From Mytilus californianus (taxonomy: Eukaryota > Mollusca > Bivalvia > Mytilida > Mytilidae), in assembly GCF_021869535.1 (NCBI RefSeq), contig NW_026262668.1, forward strand, positions 69,957,558 through 70,021,557: a DNA stretch of 64,000 nucleotides, given 5' to 3'. Positions 12,770 to 24,661 of this stretch are shown here, in pieces. Below the pieces are notes generated by a model. It saw nothing but the letters and a program-made list of their open reading frames with translations. It ran no database searches and was not told where the DNA came from. Made by a program: the position numbers and the translations under genes. Position 1 is the stretch's first letter. Each line of letters begins with the position of its first letter.

Positions 12770-15700
12770 TAGATATCCGATAACCAGTCAATTGTTCATT
12801 ATTTTCTTCTCGTTTTGTTCATCTTTTTTTGTTGTTATCGGACTTAAATGAATAACCATACGTGTCGCATTCAAAATAGAAATGGCTTTTTCTATATCTG
12901 TACGTGTGCATATGGTTAGTTATGATTTTACGAAATGTGATCTGTGTCTGTAGATAAATTCCATTTGTTGTTATTTTCATTTATTTTGGTTATTTGTCTT
13001 ATCTAGTCTTGCTTCATAACATTAATACCCTATTTACATGCATGCTAGATTCAAATCGGATATTATGAATTCTGATGTATATCTGCATGTATCACATGTG
13101 TATTTATTCTAAACTCAAATTAGTTGAAATTGGATTTCAAACTAACTACCTCAAGTGGTTTGATTCACAAATACGCAATCCGGAATATGCGTGAACGCAA
13201 ACCGGTATTGAAATATGGTTTCAAAACTGCACTCTCTAACTCTAACAATGAGGAAAACCAAGAAAAATTATGAGTTTCAAGGTAAAAGGTTTGTTTGAGT
13301 AGTCTATAATAAGAATTGCTTTCTCGTACCACCGTCTATTGTTATAATGTAATGGTGTAAACGGTAACGGTAAAGTTGTAACTAGAATACAATTATTTTT
13401 TCGCGATCCAATCCATATTATGATTTCATTTTATAGGTAATATAAAAGTAAGAAGATCTGATATGATGGGTAATGAGACAACTATCCACAAAAGTCCAAA
13501 TGACATGGGTGTAAGCATGCAACTATTAGGTCACCGTATAACCTTTAACAATGAGTAAACCATTTAAAGTATTTCAGTGACATTGGCTCTTTATTATGGC
13601 GGCCAGTATTGGAGGAATTCGAGGAGTACTCGTTGAGAACAATAGATCTTGGACAGGAAAACTGGCAATCCTTGTCAATTAAGATTGGAGTCGAACAAAA
13701 GTCGGCATGACAGAGGTTCAAACTCACAATCCCTAGTTGACAGGCTACTGATTACTGTAGGTAATGATGAGTACAACAACAAAAAGTAACATGATACAAT
13801 AAAATGTTTTAGAATAGAAATAAATAATTACCAATATTATGTTGTCCATAATAACAACAATCAATGGAATTCAAGTAGTTGTCACTGCAGTCTGACGGAA
13901 CCCATCCAACAGTTTTATTGTTTAGATAAAAAGTAGTATAAATACAGAAGACAGAGTCTTCATAAAACGGAACGTCATCACTGAACGGAAATTCGCTGAA
14001 GTATATTTTCCCCTCATCAAAGAACTGTCTGTTTACATGGTGATTTGTCCATGATGAAACTTCGCTAAAAAATTAATATGTTCAAATGAAAAAATAAGGA
14101 TTTTTAAAGGTAAAGCTATTGCAAACTTGCTAACAGTCATAGATAATCGTATAGCTTCAGACAAAAATAATGTTCTTATCATTAGTTATGTTATTTCAAT
14201 TGTCATAATGAATAGCAATCATCATTTTTATACAACCACCTCGAACAGGGAGGGGGTAATTAGTGATGCTCAAGTTCGGCCATTTGTCTGACCATCACAA
14301 GTTTACTTTCCGGATGACAATTAAAGGTGTCGCTTAAACACATCTTTTACATTTTTACACAAAATCATAGAAACAAGATACAGGTCAAATTAGATTTTGA
14401 TGACTTTGAAATGTACCGTTCAAGAGCCTACCCCTTACTTACCCTAAAAGTGAGGTTGTTTTAGGTTCCCATATACTAAAGATAGTACTGCTGAACTAAA
14501 TTGTTTGAAACTTGAACACAATGTCAAGAAAAAGTAAAATAACAAAAATACCGAACTTCAAGGAAAATTCGAAACGGAAAGTCCCTTATCAAATGGTTAA
14601 ATGAAAAGCTCATACACATCAAACGAATGGATAACAACTGTCATATTTCTGACTTGGTACCTGTTGTCAGTTTTATATTCCTGACTTGCATTGATCATTT
14701 AAGTTTTTCTCAAAGAGGGGTTACCATTTTATTTGAATTCTTTTTTGAAATCACTTTAACTATAAGAATATCATATGCAAACTATAAGAATATCATATGC
14801 AAACTATAAGAATATCATATGCAAACTATAAGAATATTATGTCAACCTGATGTCAGTTTTATATTTATCATAACAGCTGCCTCTGCACAGCTGAAATGAG
14901 AAAGAGAATTAGTATATGATTCCCGAATATTTTTTTATATATTAACGTATACGCATGCATAATTAGATGATTCCATTTGTTTCAGAGAAAGACATAAACG
15001 ATATCCCCCTGTTTATTGCATATTCAAATCCGTTTGCATTTTATACATTGTAACTACTAAGGCGTTACATATTGAAAAAAAGGGAATTGCGTAATTTCAA
15101 AAATGGTATCAAAAGGTAAAAGAGGAAACTTGTCCAGAAATATCGAATGTTGTAAAACTATTTTTTTTGCAATTTTACATAGTATAATACTAAAATGGGT
15201 TATATGTTTTTGAGACATTTCGTTGATTTAAGAAATCTATTTTAAATGTTGAAAATTAAGAAATACCCATTAATATTTGCTGGGTTTGAATCCTAAATAT
15301 CCTTGCATATTATAATGCATTATAACACTAATAAAATATCTTATCGATCAAGAAATCTCCTTAAAATGTGATATTTAAAAACAATAGTATATAATGGTAT
15401 GTAAAGGTTTCGGCATCAGCTCAGGATTCAGTATTTCCGTACTGACCTGATTTATAACATACCTCCTTTCAATATTCCGCGTTACGAAATGAGTTTTTTT
15501 TTAAAATACCAAGGATTCAGCTCCCTCAGGCAAACTTTACCCTTTGACGAATTTGTTGAAGGCCGTACGGTGACCTATAGTTGTTAATTTCTGTGTCATT
15601 TGGTCTCTTGTGGAGAGTTGTCTCATTAGCAATCATACCACATCTTCTTTTTTATATTGGCCATTTATCTTAGGTCCATTTTTGTCATAAAGCTCCTTAC

Positions 15701-18700
15701 GTTTCTACATAAATACGAATAATGTTAGGTCCGTAATGCTCTTCAACTTCGTACTTCATTTGGCCTTTTTAACTTTTTCTATTCGAGCGTCAATCATTGG
15801 TCTTTTGTAGACGAAACGCGCGTTAAGCTGGTCCTCGACTGACTACTACACTTTGTGAAAGTTTTGTATCCATTTTAAGTACGCGTAATTTGATTGGATG
15901 AATATGAATCTATATGTATTTTTCACCTCTAAAATAGGAGATTGAAAACAAGTCTCAGATTCTACAATGGAACGGCTCTGGTCGGCTGTGTATGAACAAA
16001 GTGTAGTAGTCAGTCGAGGACCAGCATAAACGCGCGTCTGGAGTACATAGTTTTAATCCTGCTATCTATGATGAGTTTGTTTTTATATATCCCCGACTTC
16101 AATTGTTGGGTTTTACGAGTTCCTCATGAAGGTGAATCCAGAAACGCGCTGCGGATTTATCAAATTTTGAATTCATTTTCAACCGCTAGAAGAAATTTCT
16201 TTCAACATACTTTCAAGACATTTAATACTTATATGGTAGAATACTAATAATTCACATACATATAGGAAGAGGGGCCTATCAATTGACTGAAAACTTAAAA
16301 AATATGGATGTAACCATAATCGGTTGCATTTTTAATCTGCTAAATAACGGCCTTGAAGAAAGAGTAATTATAAGGTTAGTCTTGGTGAGAAAAATAGAAT
16401 TACAAATTAAAATAACATAATAAACGGTTCAATTACTGCACTTGTTGCGCTTAATAATGTCTCTTCAGTGCTGCTAGAGGCGAACTTATTTATCAATCGA
16501 AAGTTGATTGACAAACTTTGAAGAACTGATATAAACCGAAAAGACCAAAATTACAGCCAAACCCTGACAAAGAATCAGATCAATGCATGAAGGAGATACA
16601 TTTTTGAAATTCAAGTGTTTTCCAAGTTTTATCTCTGCATTTCATAAAAATAATATTCGCGTTAGTTCATAGTACTGAGCTACACAACTTGTTTAAACAC
16701 TGATCGACTTACATTCCACCAGCAGTATTAGTGATAGTTACATTAAAGGGTACAATCTTTTTACTAGATTCGCATTTTGACAATCGATATCTCTTAATTT
16801 TTGCTCAATGCAAAATATTTGTAATTTCGAGCACTGACGAGCCAAAAAATATGGACCAAAATTATAGACACTCCTGGACAAGGATTCAGAGCTATGCGTT
16901 AGGGAGATCATACCTTAATTTCAAATGATTTCCTAGGTGAAGTGTTAAAATTTTACAAAAAATATGGGCTTATTTTAGGAATACAGCGTCGCCAAATAGA
17001 AAAAAAAACACAAAATACTCTTTTTGGACAAGAGTTGTGCTCTATAATATTTCTTAGCATATGTTAGTCATATAGTCATGATTGTTAACAAATTTACCAT
17101 TTTACCGAGTTTACTGTCTTTTCATTGGTAAACAACGCGTAAAGAGCGAATATGTTTAACCCAAGATGCCTATGGTAATTGAAGTGCATAACTTTAACAT
17201 CTGATTTAATTTTTAAGATTTGAAAATTGGTTCATATGTCTTTTTATTCATATTTTTGCATACAATTACGATGATATTTCTTCAAACATTACCATTTCGA
17301 TAAACACACTGGACGGTTATTTTCATAATGAAGTTTTTAACATACATGTAATCGTTATGTCCATTGTGATCATTCTTACAGTTTTAAAATATACTCATAT
17401 TTTTATCTATTTTATACAAACTCTCAAAATATGGTCACTAAAACCATTCTATTAATGGATATATTGTTTTTCTCAGTGTTTAATTGTAATAGAATAAATA
17501 TCAATGAACTTTTTTTTGTAAGGCTTTCACAAAACTTTTAAATGTAGAAATCGGAAAAAGTATTTATTGGAAACATTTTAGAGAAACTGTTCATTTCGTT
17601 AAATGATTGGACTTAAAGTCAATTAACATTCAAACGATTGCAAAATATGTCCATTCAAATCGAATGTTACATGCGTCATATTCTGAAGGAGAATTTTCTG
17701 AGGCAAATTTTGACAAACTAATTAGTTGTTTTTTTTTATCTATTGACTATCAATCACGTCTAGTTAAATGTTTAAACAATCTATTTCATCCAGTTATTGC
17801 ATGATACTATCACTATCTAAAAGAAAAATATATCAGACAAAAATAGAAGGAAAAAGAACAAGTGTCAATAAATATAATTAAACATTATCATTTCCTTTTC
17901 GGTCAGTTCTTTTAAATTGAATCAGTCATTTGTTTTAAAAAAGTATTAAAACATCAAATTGATAATAAACTTATAATTACTCCTTATCCCTTGAAAGGTC
18001 AGAGGTTTGAAAGTGATCCAAAAGGGTCTTCTGTATACCAACTGTCATATAAAGTAAAGTGCTGTTAAGTGCAGAGCAAAACTTTCGTGTCTCTTCACCT
18101 GATGTCGGATCTTCTGGCCAACATTGTATATTTCCGTTTACACCTAAAAAAAAAAAAAAAGAACGGAGGAGTAAAAAGATGAATAAAAAAATCAATTTTG
18201 AAAGAAAACAATAGTTGTGCAAAAAAGTAACTGGGTAATAGCACTTGGGCTAAGCGTGTTCACAAAACAAGGGTAAACACAGATGCCCAGGAAGGGTAAA
18301 CAGCTATTGTTCCTTTTGTGGCACAATAATGGTAAATAAAAATAGTAATAAGAGGAAGAAATAGTAGAATGCTAATGTTCAAGCCTCGTAAATCCATAGG
18401 AAATTAACAAACCAAATTAAAAGATCTGAGACAAACTCTGAACGGGGCAAGACAGGGTGAATCGTCAGGTTTAGCATCTTCTGAAGAAAAAAAAATACCG
18501 AACTCCAAAGAAAATTCAAAACGGGAAGTCCTTTATCAAATGGCAAAATCAAAAGCTCAAACAAATCAAACAAATATAAAACAACTGTTATATTTCTGAC
18601 TTAGTACAGGCATTTCCTTATATAGAGAATGGTGGATTAAACCTGCTTTACAATGCATGCATCATTCGCCATGTGAATTCAGACTCAGGCAAAATTTCAC

Positions 18701-21700
18701 AAAAGGGAAGAGGACACATACTTTTCTGACATCTTAACATCTAAGACTCCGGAAAATATGTAATTTGAGACACGGACATGTGGTATCCATCTATCAAATC
18801 ATGATAGTGACTGGAAAATTTAAGAAGTGCTAATTCCAATCAATCTTTTTTATAACCCCGCTATATAGAGAGAGATTTTAGATTATGGAGTATAATTTGG
18901 ATATGCATCTGCGTTCGTATCAACTAAGATATGTAAACGCCATCTATACGATGGGCCAGACAGTATATTACTTCTCAGAAAGCTGAAAATGGGACAACTG
19001 AAATCGTCACGTTTAAAGTCGTCAATCTGTGTCAATTTTGATAAAGGGATCCATATATGACGCCGTCTCTTTCTTTTCTGTTATATCCTTAATATTATGT
19101 TTACTGGAATATATGAGATGCAAGCACTCGGTAGAATATAAAATTATGAGTGACAAGACATCCTCCACATATCTATTACTAATTTATATATATTACTACA
19201 AAACAAGGTGGCCAATAGGTGTCAGAATAGGTCATCATTGAAACATCAACCCAGGAAAGTCGATAAATACGATTGTCGTTTAATAGTCCAGCATTTTAAT
19301 GACGATTGTTTTTGATGTATTTATTGTTTGAATCATTGTGGTACCTTTAAAAGAAAGTTTCCAATTTATTTGTTTTTATATTATAAGAATCAAAATTACT
19401 ATAGTACTCAACACAGCGTAAAGACTGTTTAACACGGTGTAACAATGACTAAAAACGATAAAATACATTTTTACATTTTTTACAGCAATATTCTTTATAA
19501 CCTAAACGTATGTAGAAAATTAAAGGACCATTAAGCAATTATGCATGGAATCGTTTCAAACCATCGACATATTTTGGAGTGGGCGCATTATAATTTACCA
19601 TCGATATGAACTCCAAAATGTGACAATAGGCCTGCGACCCCAACGTAAATATAAAAAGATTCATATAGATAACACATGCAATAGGATAACGACAATTTCC
19701 CACGCTTTGTTTTCTATTGTATAATAAATGAAAAAAAAATATGCACTTCATCGTTTTACATGTAGCCTGCATCCGAAAACAAACATAGGAAAGGGGGGAA
19801 AATATTAAAATGCCATGGTCAATGGTACTTACAAATTTTTTAAATAAAACGTTCTTTTCTGTAGACAAAGTAAAGTTTGTGTTCATGTCAATTAATATTG
19901 AAAATATGAAAACTTTCTGTCATACAAAGACATTCAATTATCACATGTATTCCAAAAGAAAGAAAATCAAAGCAGTTCTTATAAAAATGGCGTCCAATTA
20001 GAACTTTTAATTCGACATTTAAATAGCCTTCAAGTTGAGAGAATAAAGTAAGTACTAAAAAAAGGCAACAGTAGTATACCGCTGTTCGAATTTCATAAAT
20101 CGATTGAGAAAAAAACAAATCCGGGTTACAAACCAAAACTGAGGGAAACACATCAAATATAAGAGAACTACGACACAACATTAAAATGTAACACACACAG
20201 AAACGAACTATGATATAACAATGGCCATTTTCATGACTTGGTACAGGACATTTTAAGAAAAAAATGGTGGGTTGAACCTGGTTTTGTGGCTAGCCAAACC
20301 TCCCGCTTTTATGGCAATGTTAAATATAACATTAAAATGACAACATTACATGACAGGACTACAATACAAATAAATGGGAGAACATATAGGACAGAGAAAC
20401 ATACGAATAATAGCTAACGAAAGGTACCAGGTTTAAAATTTAATACGCAAGACGCACATTTCGTCCACACAAGACTAACCAGTGACGCTCAGATCAAAAG
20501 AGTACGAAAGCCAAAACAAGTACTAAGTTGAAGAGCATTGATGACCAAAAGTTCCAAAAAGTTGTGCCAAATACGGTTAAGGTTATGTGTCCGGGATAAA
20601 CAATCCTTAGTATTTAGAATAATTCATACTTATGCAAACAGTATAAAATTTATAAAAATGACTATATAATAGATATACATGATAACACCGAATTGGTGAC
20701 TAACTACAGAATAAAAACGGATACATAAAACAACATAAACCAGCACATAAAAATTCACAGCCGAGTTAGCCAAAAAGAAGAACGCAAAAAAAAAAAGTTA
20801 CATTTGAATTTCTGAAATTTCCCCAAAATAGGGTAGAATTAGGATAGAATTCAAGATCTGGTTTAAAACAATTAATCGATTCTGGTCAAATATGCTTTAT
20901 TTAAGCTAAATTCATTGGGGAGAATTGTTGTCTTGTATGGTTATGATAATTTACGTTTCACAGAGGATAATGAAACCTCTGGTGTATTACTACCGATTGA
21001 TTCGAAAAATAATTCAAATCAATTTCATGTTCATTTCCCCTTTAAACACTTACATGTTTTAAATTTTCTATAATCTATTATGAGGTAGGACAAAACATTT
21101 TACAATAATATTTCTTCAACCGCCAATCCAAATCGTTGCCTATTATACTGTTTTCGTGTGGAAATTGGCTGTGTATAAGGTACATGTAATCCTTAATTTC
21201 CTGCCTTATTGCTATGTGCTAAGTTAATTAAATCAGAAATAGTAATGAGATAAAGGTTGTCTCAATAGGTAGATGGCCAAACACTCATTTTAAGTGGAGC
21301 ACCATATCCTAATTGAATGCAGCTCTTCGTATTTTATAATTTTCTAATGCAATACCAGGACAACCTTTACTTAGGCAAAGCAGAGATTATATAAATATGT
21401 AGTTAAAAGCATAGTTAAAAAATAGCATGTGTTGAGTGGGACTGAAATGGAGGGTCCAATGCTTTCAAATTAATGGGTATCAATTTTTGTTTTCAGCTGG
21501 ATAGAAGGTTATAGCCAAATTATGCTCCTCGAATTCCAATAAATAGATACACATCAGAACAATGTTCAAAACATTCATTTCAGTTACAATTATAAAGTCT
21601 TTGATTATTTAAAAATTAGTTATCTGTTCCTATTCATCCCAGGTCCACGTCCACATAACCGTTACATCCATTTCATAGTAAAATTTATTCACTTATTTTT

Positions 21701-23258
21701 TTTTTTGTATTAAATTCATTAGTGGAGACATAAAAATTATGAATTTGTGAAATTGCTTACATGGGTTAAATCTTATTTGAATAAGACGATTACACGAGTC
21801 AACTATACGCGAAAATCAATGTTTACTTTTACGCAAAATAGTATTTTTTGAAACAATTCGAAATTCTAAAACAAAAATGAAAATCAAACTCAATTGAGTT
21901 GCTTCAGAAGGGTAATCAGTTCGTGCTAATTTTTTGCATCTTATTTGTTCCTCATGCATAGAACATATCAGGTGATGAGTCGTATTCGGTTGTATTGGAG
22001 CTACATGGCATATAAGTATATATCACTTGAAGCAACTAGCTAGTAAACTCTACGTAAAAAATTAAATGCTAATGCAAAGACGGTGATAGACGTCAATTTA
22101 TGGTATTAAATTAGAAGCAACAATTTTTAACCGATGTTCGAATCTCATAAATATGTTAAGAAAATATAAAATCAAGATAAAAAAAAAAACAAAATAAGAA
22201 CTGAAGCAATCGCATGAACTCTAAAAGAAATGAGACCGGAAGCGTCGATATTGACACAGGCTCTAATATAAAAATATTTTAAAAACACTCTGATTCAAGC
22301 AGAAAGTTCACTGAAACTGACATTATTAAAATGATGGATTTGGTATTCCTATGGGATTCCACTGTGCCCTCTAATTGTCGACTTGTTCCTTTATTCTTAT
22401 AAGGATGACTTCATACAGAAGCTTCTCAGAAAATAATGAAAAGAAGCTGTCATTATCTCTTCCCTTTCCACTAAAATGCCGATGTTCTTTCACTGAATAC
22501 TTAAACGTTTGGTTACTATGTTTACTCTATATAACTCAATAAACTTAAAATAAAGGATACAAAAGATACAGTTGAGTCTACCTCATATATTGACTTAGAT
22601 CTAACTAGAAATTGACAATTATGATCGGTTAAAATTTATGCTTTACCATACAAGGAAACAACTGCTTAAAGGGTTCTAAGGTATGAATTTGAAGTCATCC
22701 CTTCGATGGTTTTACGGACACCATCATGATTTGGTTGACCGTTATGGAGTATATAGGTCACATATGACCACGGATAGGTAATCCGGGTTTTCATTTTCTT
22801 GAGCAACACGATGGATGCCACGTGTGGAGCAGGAACACCATGTTTTTTGTTGGAACTGTGTTGCTCATTTTTTAGTTTTCTATGTATTTTTTTTATTGTT
22901 GTTTGTCCTTTCGAATTCGTGTTTGTATTTTCGTCCATGGTGTTGTCTGTTAACGTTTATTAGACTTCTGGTTTTCGACTGTCCCCTATGTATGTTCTCT
23001 TCCTTTTTTCCACAAGTATATTACAGTAACCAAAATATATAAAAAAAAGAATCCAAAAGGGAATAATTATTATAATATTGTTATGAGATGAAGTTAATTC
23101 ACTGGCCACTCTAGATTTAACTCTTGTGTTTTCGAATTTCTTTCAAAGATCATAAATGAATAATAATTGTAAGAAATTTAAACGTATAATTATGAAAGTG
23201 ATAACTTACCGAAAACAATACAAAGAAGAAATAATAGTAGATACATAATATGTGTCAT
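7517..23258 (-). CDS. Secreted CTLD-CTLD-PAN multi-domain protein gene, 3' end not determined
   Basis: This multi-exon gene was assembled by eye. Six minus-strand exons have consensus splice sites and agreeing phases: 23258-23210 (signal peptide, ends phase 1), 18143-17981 (1 to 2), 14064-13832 (2 to 1), 12255-12108 (1 to 2), 9399-9166 (2 to 1) and 7768-7517 (1 to 1). The product would be a secreted or cell-surface protein of about 353 residues (ignoring a 19-bp duplication) with two C-type-lectin-like domains and a PAN/Apple domain. CTLDs bind carbohydrate or protein ligands and PAN domains bind protein or carbohydrate. In molluscs such proteins are usually ascribed to recognition or immunity, but the ligand here is unknown. 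The second CTLD is disrupted by the duplication, so this allele may be non-functional downstream of it. Further 3' exons (candidates at 2285-2440 and 3019-3089) and the stop codon are unproven. An alternative is two neighbouring genes with compatible phases. Confidence 0.6.
8854..9142 (+). repeat. Family-B repeat ending beside a CTLD exon
   Basis: Contains ggtatgagtgccaatgagac, ctctccatccaagtc, acacggagccttggctcac and ggttcctgacttaggacag-like text, ending near 9142. This is only about 18 bp from the donor of exon 9399-9166. Other full or long copies are at 29133-29330 and 55208-55520. Confidence 0.75.
9166..9399 (-). CDS. Exon: C-terminal half of second CTLD, frame broken by a 19-bp duplication
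   Basis: The acceptor is TTTTAG and the donor a perfect GTAAGT; the exon is 234 nt. Codons read VTKFWTGHYS, then EVENNQTGCVYVSVES, then a 19-nt exact tandem duplication (units 9247-9265 and 9266-9284). The duplication inserts TAG and TGA and shifts the frame. After it, the expected reading resumes: LQLATDSCNN and MYGFICLKP, the classic CTLD ending. Without the extra 19 nt the exon would be 215 nt with phase 2 to phase 1, the same as 14064-13832. As written, the protein would stop before the last conserved cysteines. It may be a polymorphic null allele, a recent pseudogenising event or an assembly artefact. Confidence 0.65.
9247..9284. repeat. 19-bp exact tandem duplication in a CTLD exon
   Basis: atcggctttcaacactaac occurs twice in direct succession. 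It breaks the reading frame of the second CTLD. Confidence 0.9.
9844..9926 (-). CDS. Orphan exon-like segment inside a CTLD-gene intron
   Basis: CCCAG acceptor, 83 nt and GTAAGA donor. Two frames are open; one encodes GRHVFFDGDNTRYDCHPKCY, which looks protein-like with two cysteines. Neither frame fits the phase-2 to phase-2 junction between exons 12108 and 9399, so it is not a constitutive exon of that gene. It could be an alternative exon or a relic from another gene. Confidence 0.2.
10771..11640 (+). repeat. Cluster of three family-D repeats
   Basis: Copies at about 10771-10870, 11091-11300 and 11500-11640 each carry a form of ccaggcttataatttggtac, gccagacgcgcgtttcatct and catcggtgacgctcgaatta. 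The spacing is about 320-400 bp, suggesting tandem or nested accumulation. Confidence 0.75.
12108..12255 (-). CDS. Exon: N-terminal half of second C-type-lectin-like domain
   Basis: The exon is 148 nt from acceptor AAACAG to donor GTAAGA (phase 1 to phase 2). It encodes TEAVTWYTAENYCSNEGSYL followed by VNLTQ. This is the standard CTLD first-half signature: W with a following A, then a C, then a G-S-x-L-V/N run. The phases equal those of 18143-17981, so the two half-domain exons look like products of a domain duplication. It continues into 9399-9166. Confidence 0.65.
12405..12660 (+). mobile_element. tRNA-derived SINE
   Basis: A tRNA-like head with a perfect B-box-type T arm (gtgggttcgaaccccggcc at about 12459-12477) is followed by a non-tRNA body (agcacgcggcatcaaggag, gactggtcggctcggagtc). 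This is the layout of molluscan tRNA-SINEs. The A-box/D-arm region has decayed and the acceptor stem does not pair fully, so it is not a working tRNA gene. The 3' end is set only roughly. Confidence 0.65.
12739..12769. repeat. (ATC)n microsatellite
   Basis: About 10 units, about 80 bp after the SINE. Confidence 0.9.
13441..13560 (+). repeat. Family-B-related short repeat
   Basis: agaagatctgatatgatgg, aatgagacaactatccac and ggtcaccgtataacc; same subfamily as 15545-15650 (minus), 55035-55150 and 59388-59490. Confidence 0.6.
13832..14064 (-). CDS. Exon: C-terminal half of first C-type-lectin-like domain
   Basis: The acceptor is TTTTTTAG and the donor GTAATT; the exon is 233 nt (phase 2 to phase 1). 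It encodes about 77 residues beginning EVSSWTNHHV. Next come a SVFCIYTTFY segment, VGWVPSDCS and a terminal IDCCYYG. This order (W near the start, C-x-Y strand, then W..DC and a final C) is that of the second half of a CTLD. The GWVPSDC segment stands where the WND-C motif of canonical CTLDs lies. No EPN/QPD calcium-binding triplet is visible, so carbohydrate binding cannot be assumed. Confidence 0.6.
14541..14700 (+). repeat. Family-C repeat
   Basis: ataccgaacttcaaggaaaa, gaaagtcccttatcaaatgg and caactgtcatatttctgac. Confidence 0.7.
14759..14838. repeat. 22-bp tandem repeat, about 3.6 copies
   Basis: Units 14759-14780, 14781-14802 and 14803-14824 are identical (actataagaatatcatatg plus caa), then a partial copy. 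At the 3' edge of a family-C repeat. Confidence 0.9.
15545..15650 (-). repeat. Family-B-related short repeat
   Basis: gttgaaggccgtacggtgac, ggagagttgtctcattagc and ataccacatcttctt, inverse of the 59388-59490 copy. Confidence 0.65.
15690..16070 (-). repeat. Family-D repeat split by a MITE
   Basis: tcttcaacttcgtacttcat, attcgagcgtcaatcattgg and agacgaaacgcgcgt run to 15823 and resume at 16028 with aaacgcgcgtctggagtac. Confidence 0.75.
15824..16027. mobile_element. 204-bp MITE with 10-bp target duplication
   Basis: Inverted ends pair over about 30 bp (gctggtcctcgactgactac at the left, gtagtcagtcgaggaccagc at the right). aaacgcgcgt flanks both sides (15814-15823 and 16028-16037). The element interrupts a family-D repeat whose uninterrupted form reads aaacgcgcgtctgg. 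A 9-10 bp duplication suggests a Mutator-like element, by inference. Confidence 0.75.
17981..18143 (-). CDS. Exon: N-terminal half of first C-type-lectin-like domain
   Basis: The exon lies between a long T-tract acceptor and a GTAATT donor and is 163 nt (phase 1 to phase 2). It starts right after the signal peptide with GNIQCW. It holds two cysteines (CWPEDP and RKFCSALN) and the pattern ending in LLDHF, as in the first half of divergent CTLDs. The phase-2 end pairs with the phase-2 start of 14064. Domain assignment rests on the partner exon and on the equivalent exon pair 12255/9399; alone it would be weak. Confidence 0.5.
18488..18645 (+). repeat. Family-C repeat
   Basis: aaaataccgaactccaaaga, gggaagtcctttatcaaatg and gaatggtggattaaacctg. 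Confidence 0.7.
19000..22660. other. Intronic stretch of the CTLD-PAN gene without recognised exons
   Basis: Lies between signal-peptide exon 23258-23210 and exon 18143-17981. Apart from the family-C and family-D pieces at 20218-20640, I see only AT-rich sequence with short chance frames. Confidence 0.5.
20418..20640 (+). repeat. Family-D repeat, diverged
   Basis: ggtaccaggtttaaaattta, cgcaagacgcacatttcgtc, accagtgacgctcagatca and ccaaaaagttgtgccaaat. Confidence 0.65.
22664..23000 (+). mobile_element. 3' end of the YIDD retroelement, plus-strand copy
   Basis: Begins with ttttacggacaccatcatg and tggttgaccgttatgg, the coding region for the RT ending (FYGRHHELVDRYG in the 48965 copy). It runs through gtggagcaggaacacc into the family-A tail (ttgttggaactgtgttgct). 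Stops and shifts throughout. It shows that the tail and the RT belong to one element. Confidence 0.65.
23210..23258 (-). CDS. Exon: start codon and signal peptide of the CTLD-PAN gene
   Basis: The ATG directly follows a pyrimidine-rich acceptor (CTCTTTTCAG), so an intron probably lies in the 5' UTR. Sixteen codons read MTHIMYLLLFLLCIVF, a short basic/polar start followed by a hydrophobic core typical of a signal peptide. The exon then ends with one base before the strong donor GTAAGT (phase 1). The joined codon with the next coding exon (18143) is GGT, giving G-V-N-G after the hydrophobic stretch, a plausible signal-peptidase region. It is too short to stand out as an open frame by itself. 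Confidence 0.65.
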
Positions 23259-24661
23259 CTGAAAAGAGAAAAATACATATTGTAAACTATTTCAAACGGA
23301 CGAAATTACGTAAAATACAAATGAAAATACACTTTAAAATAAACGTATTAATAGATACTTTCTTTCCCGCGGTTGGTGATGCATGCATAACAGATGGCAC
23401 TTATCCTGTCGACACACCTTGTCCTACTCCTTCCAGCATTCGTGCGATTCGCTCAGTTGTTTTCACTTCGCTTGTATATTCAAAATGAAAGTAAACACCA
23501 GTTACCTTCTGGTGACTCTTAATTATATCAGAAACGAGAGTGGATTGATATACCAATGTTGCTGTGTTCTTTACCACATGGTATGTAGTGGAATATGTAA
23601 AAAAAAATGCGTTCTTAAGACATGGAGACGTTAGAAAAGACACAAGGACACAAAAATACGTTGCGAGATATGTGTTCATGTTTAATGATTCATGGAGCTA
23701 TTATATAGATACGGAGAGTATGTTTCTAAAAATAATTATTCATTAACTAACAAATTTTTAGGCAATATGGTGTTACTTAAGAATGTTTATGTTATTTTAC
23801 AACTGTTATTTCTCAGCTCAACGATTTGTCGTTGAAGGTTTGTAAGTTTTATTGTTGAGATGAAGATTTGTTTCCTAAATAGTTCGATTTAAACAAACTT
23901 CTTTTTGACGGTCACAACCTCTAGATATTTGAGATCAAAATAAGTATACCTGATAACAACATAACCAAAAACACATTTTGTATTTGGTATTAAGCTGGTA
24001 AAGATTGGGGAAGGCATCTAAGTAAAAATATTTAAGTATTACCCCAAAAAAAAACTTTCGTCTTTATTCGGAACAAAATCTTTTAATTGAATAATCGGTT
24101 CTCAATAATAATGCATTTTATGTCTTATTTGTTTATATCACCTGCATAAGTTTAATTGATCGATAGTTGTTTACTTAACGCTCTATGGCAAATATGTATT
24201 GGATTTTCAGTACAAAAAAAAATTAAAATAAATTAAGTTAGCAGGTTCAGCAAATGGTTCGTTTAGAATTCGGATCTTCCCTGGAAAAAAAGAACATGCT
24301 GGATACTGAAAGTAAACACAAAAATAAGGCCTTTTCTATCTGTGATATATTGGACAGATTTAAAATTCTTTTTTTATCTGTTTGTCTCTTCTTTATTTTA
24401 TAACTGTAAACTAGTTTGATGTCTTTTTATTCGGCGTACATGTAATTTTATCCATTTTATGCTTAACGAATCGGATTCTAAATACAGAAAATTTTAATCA
24501 GTCTTTGCATTTTCAAATCAATTTTAAAAACAAAAAAATGTGGAAGACCATAATGTGTTTACATTTAAGAAGAAACAACATTCAAAAACAGATTGATATT
24601 GTATACCATAAATATCCTTCTGCTTGTTCTTGCCAAGAAAGTGGTTTACATTATTACATAT

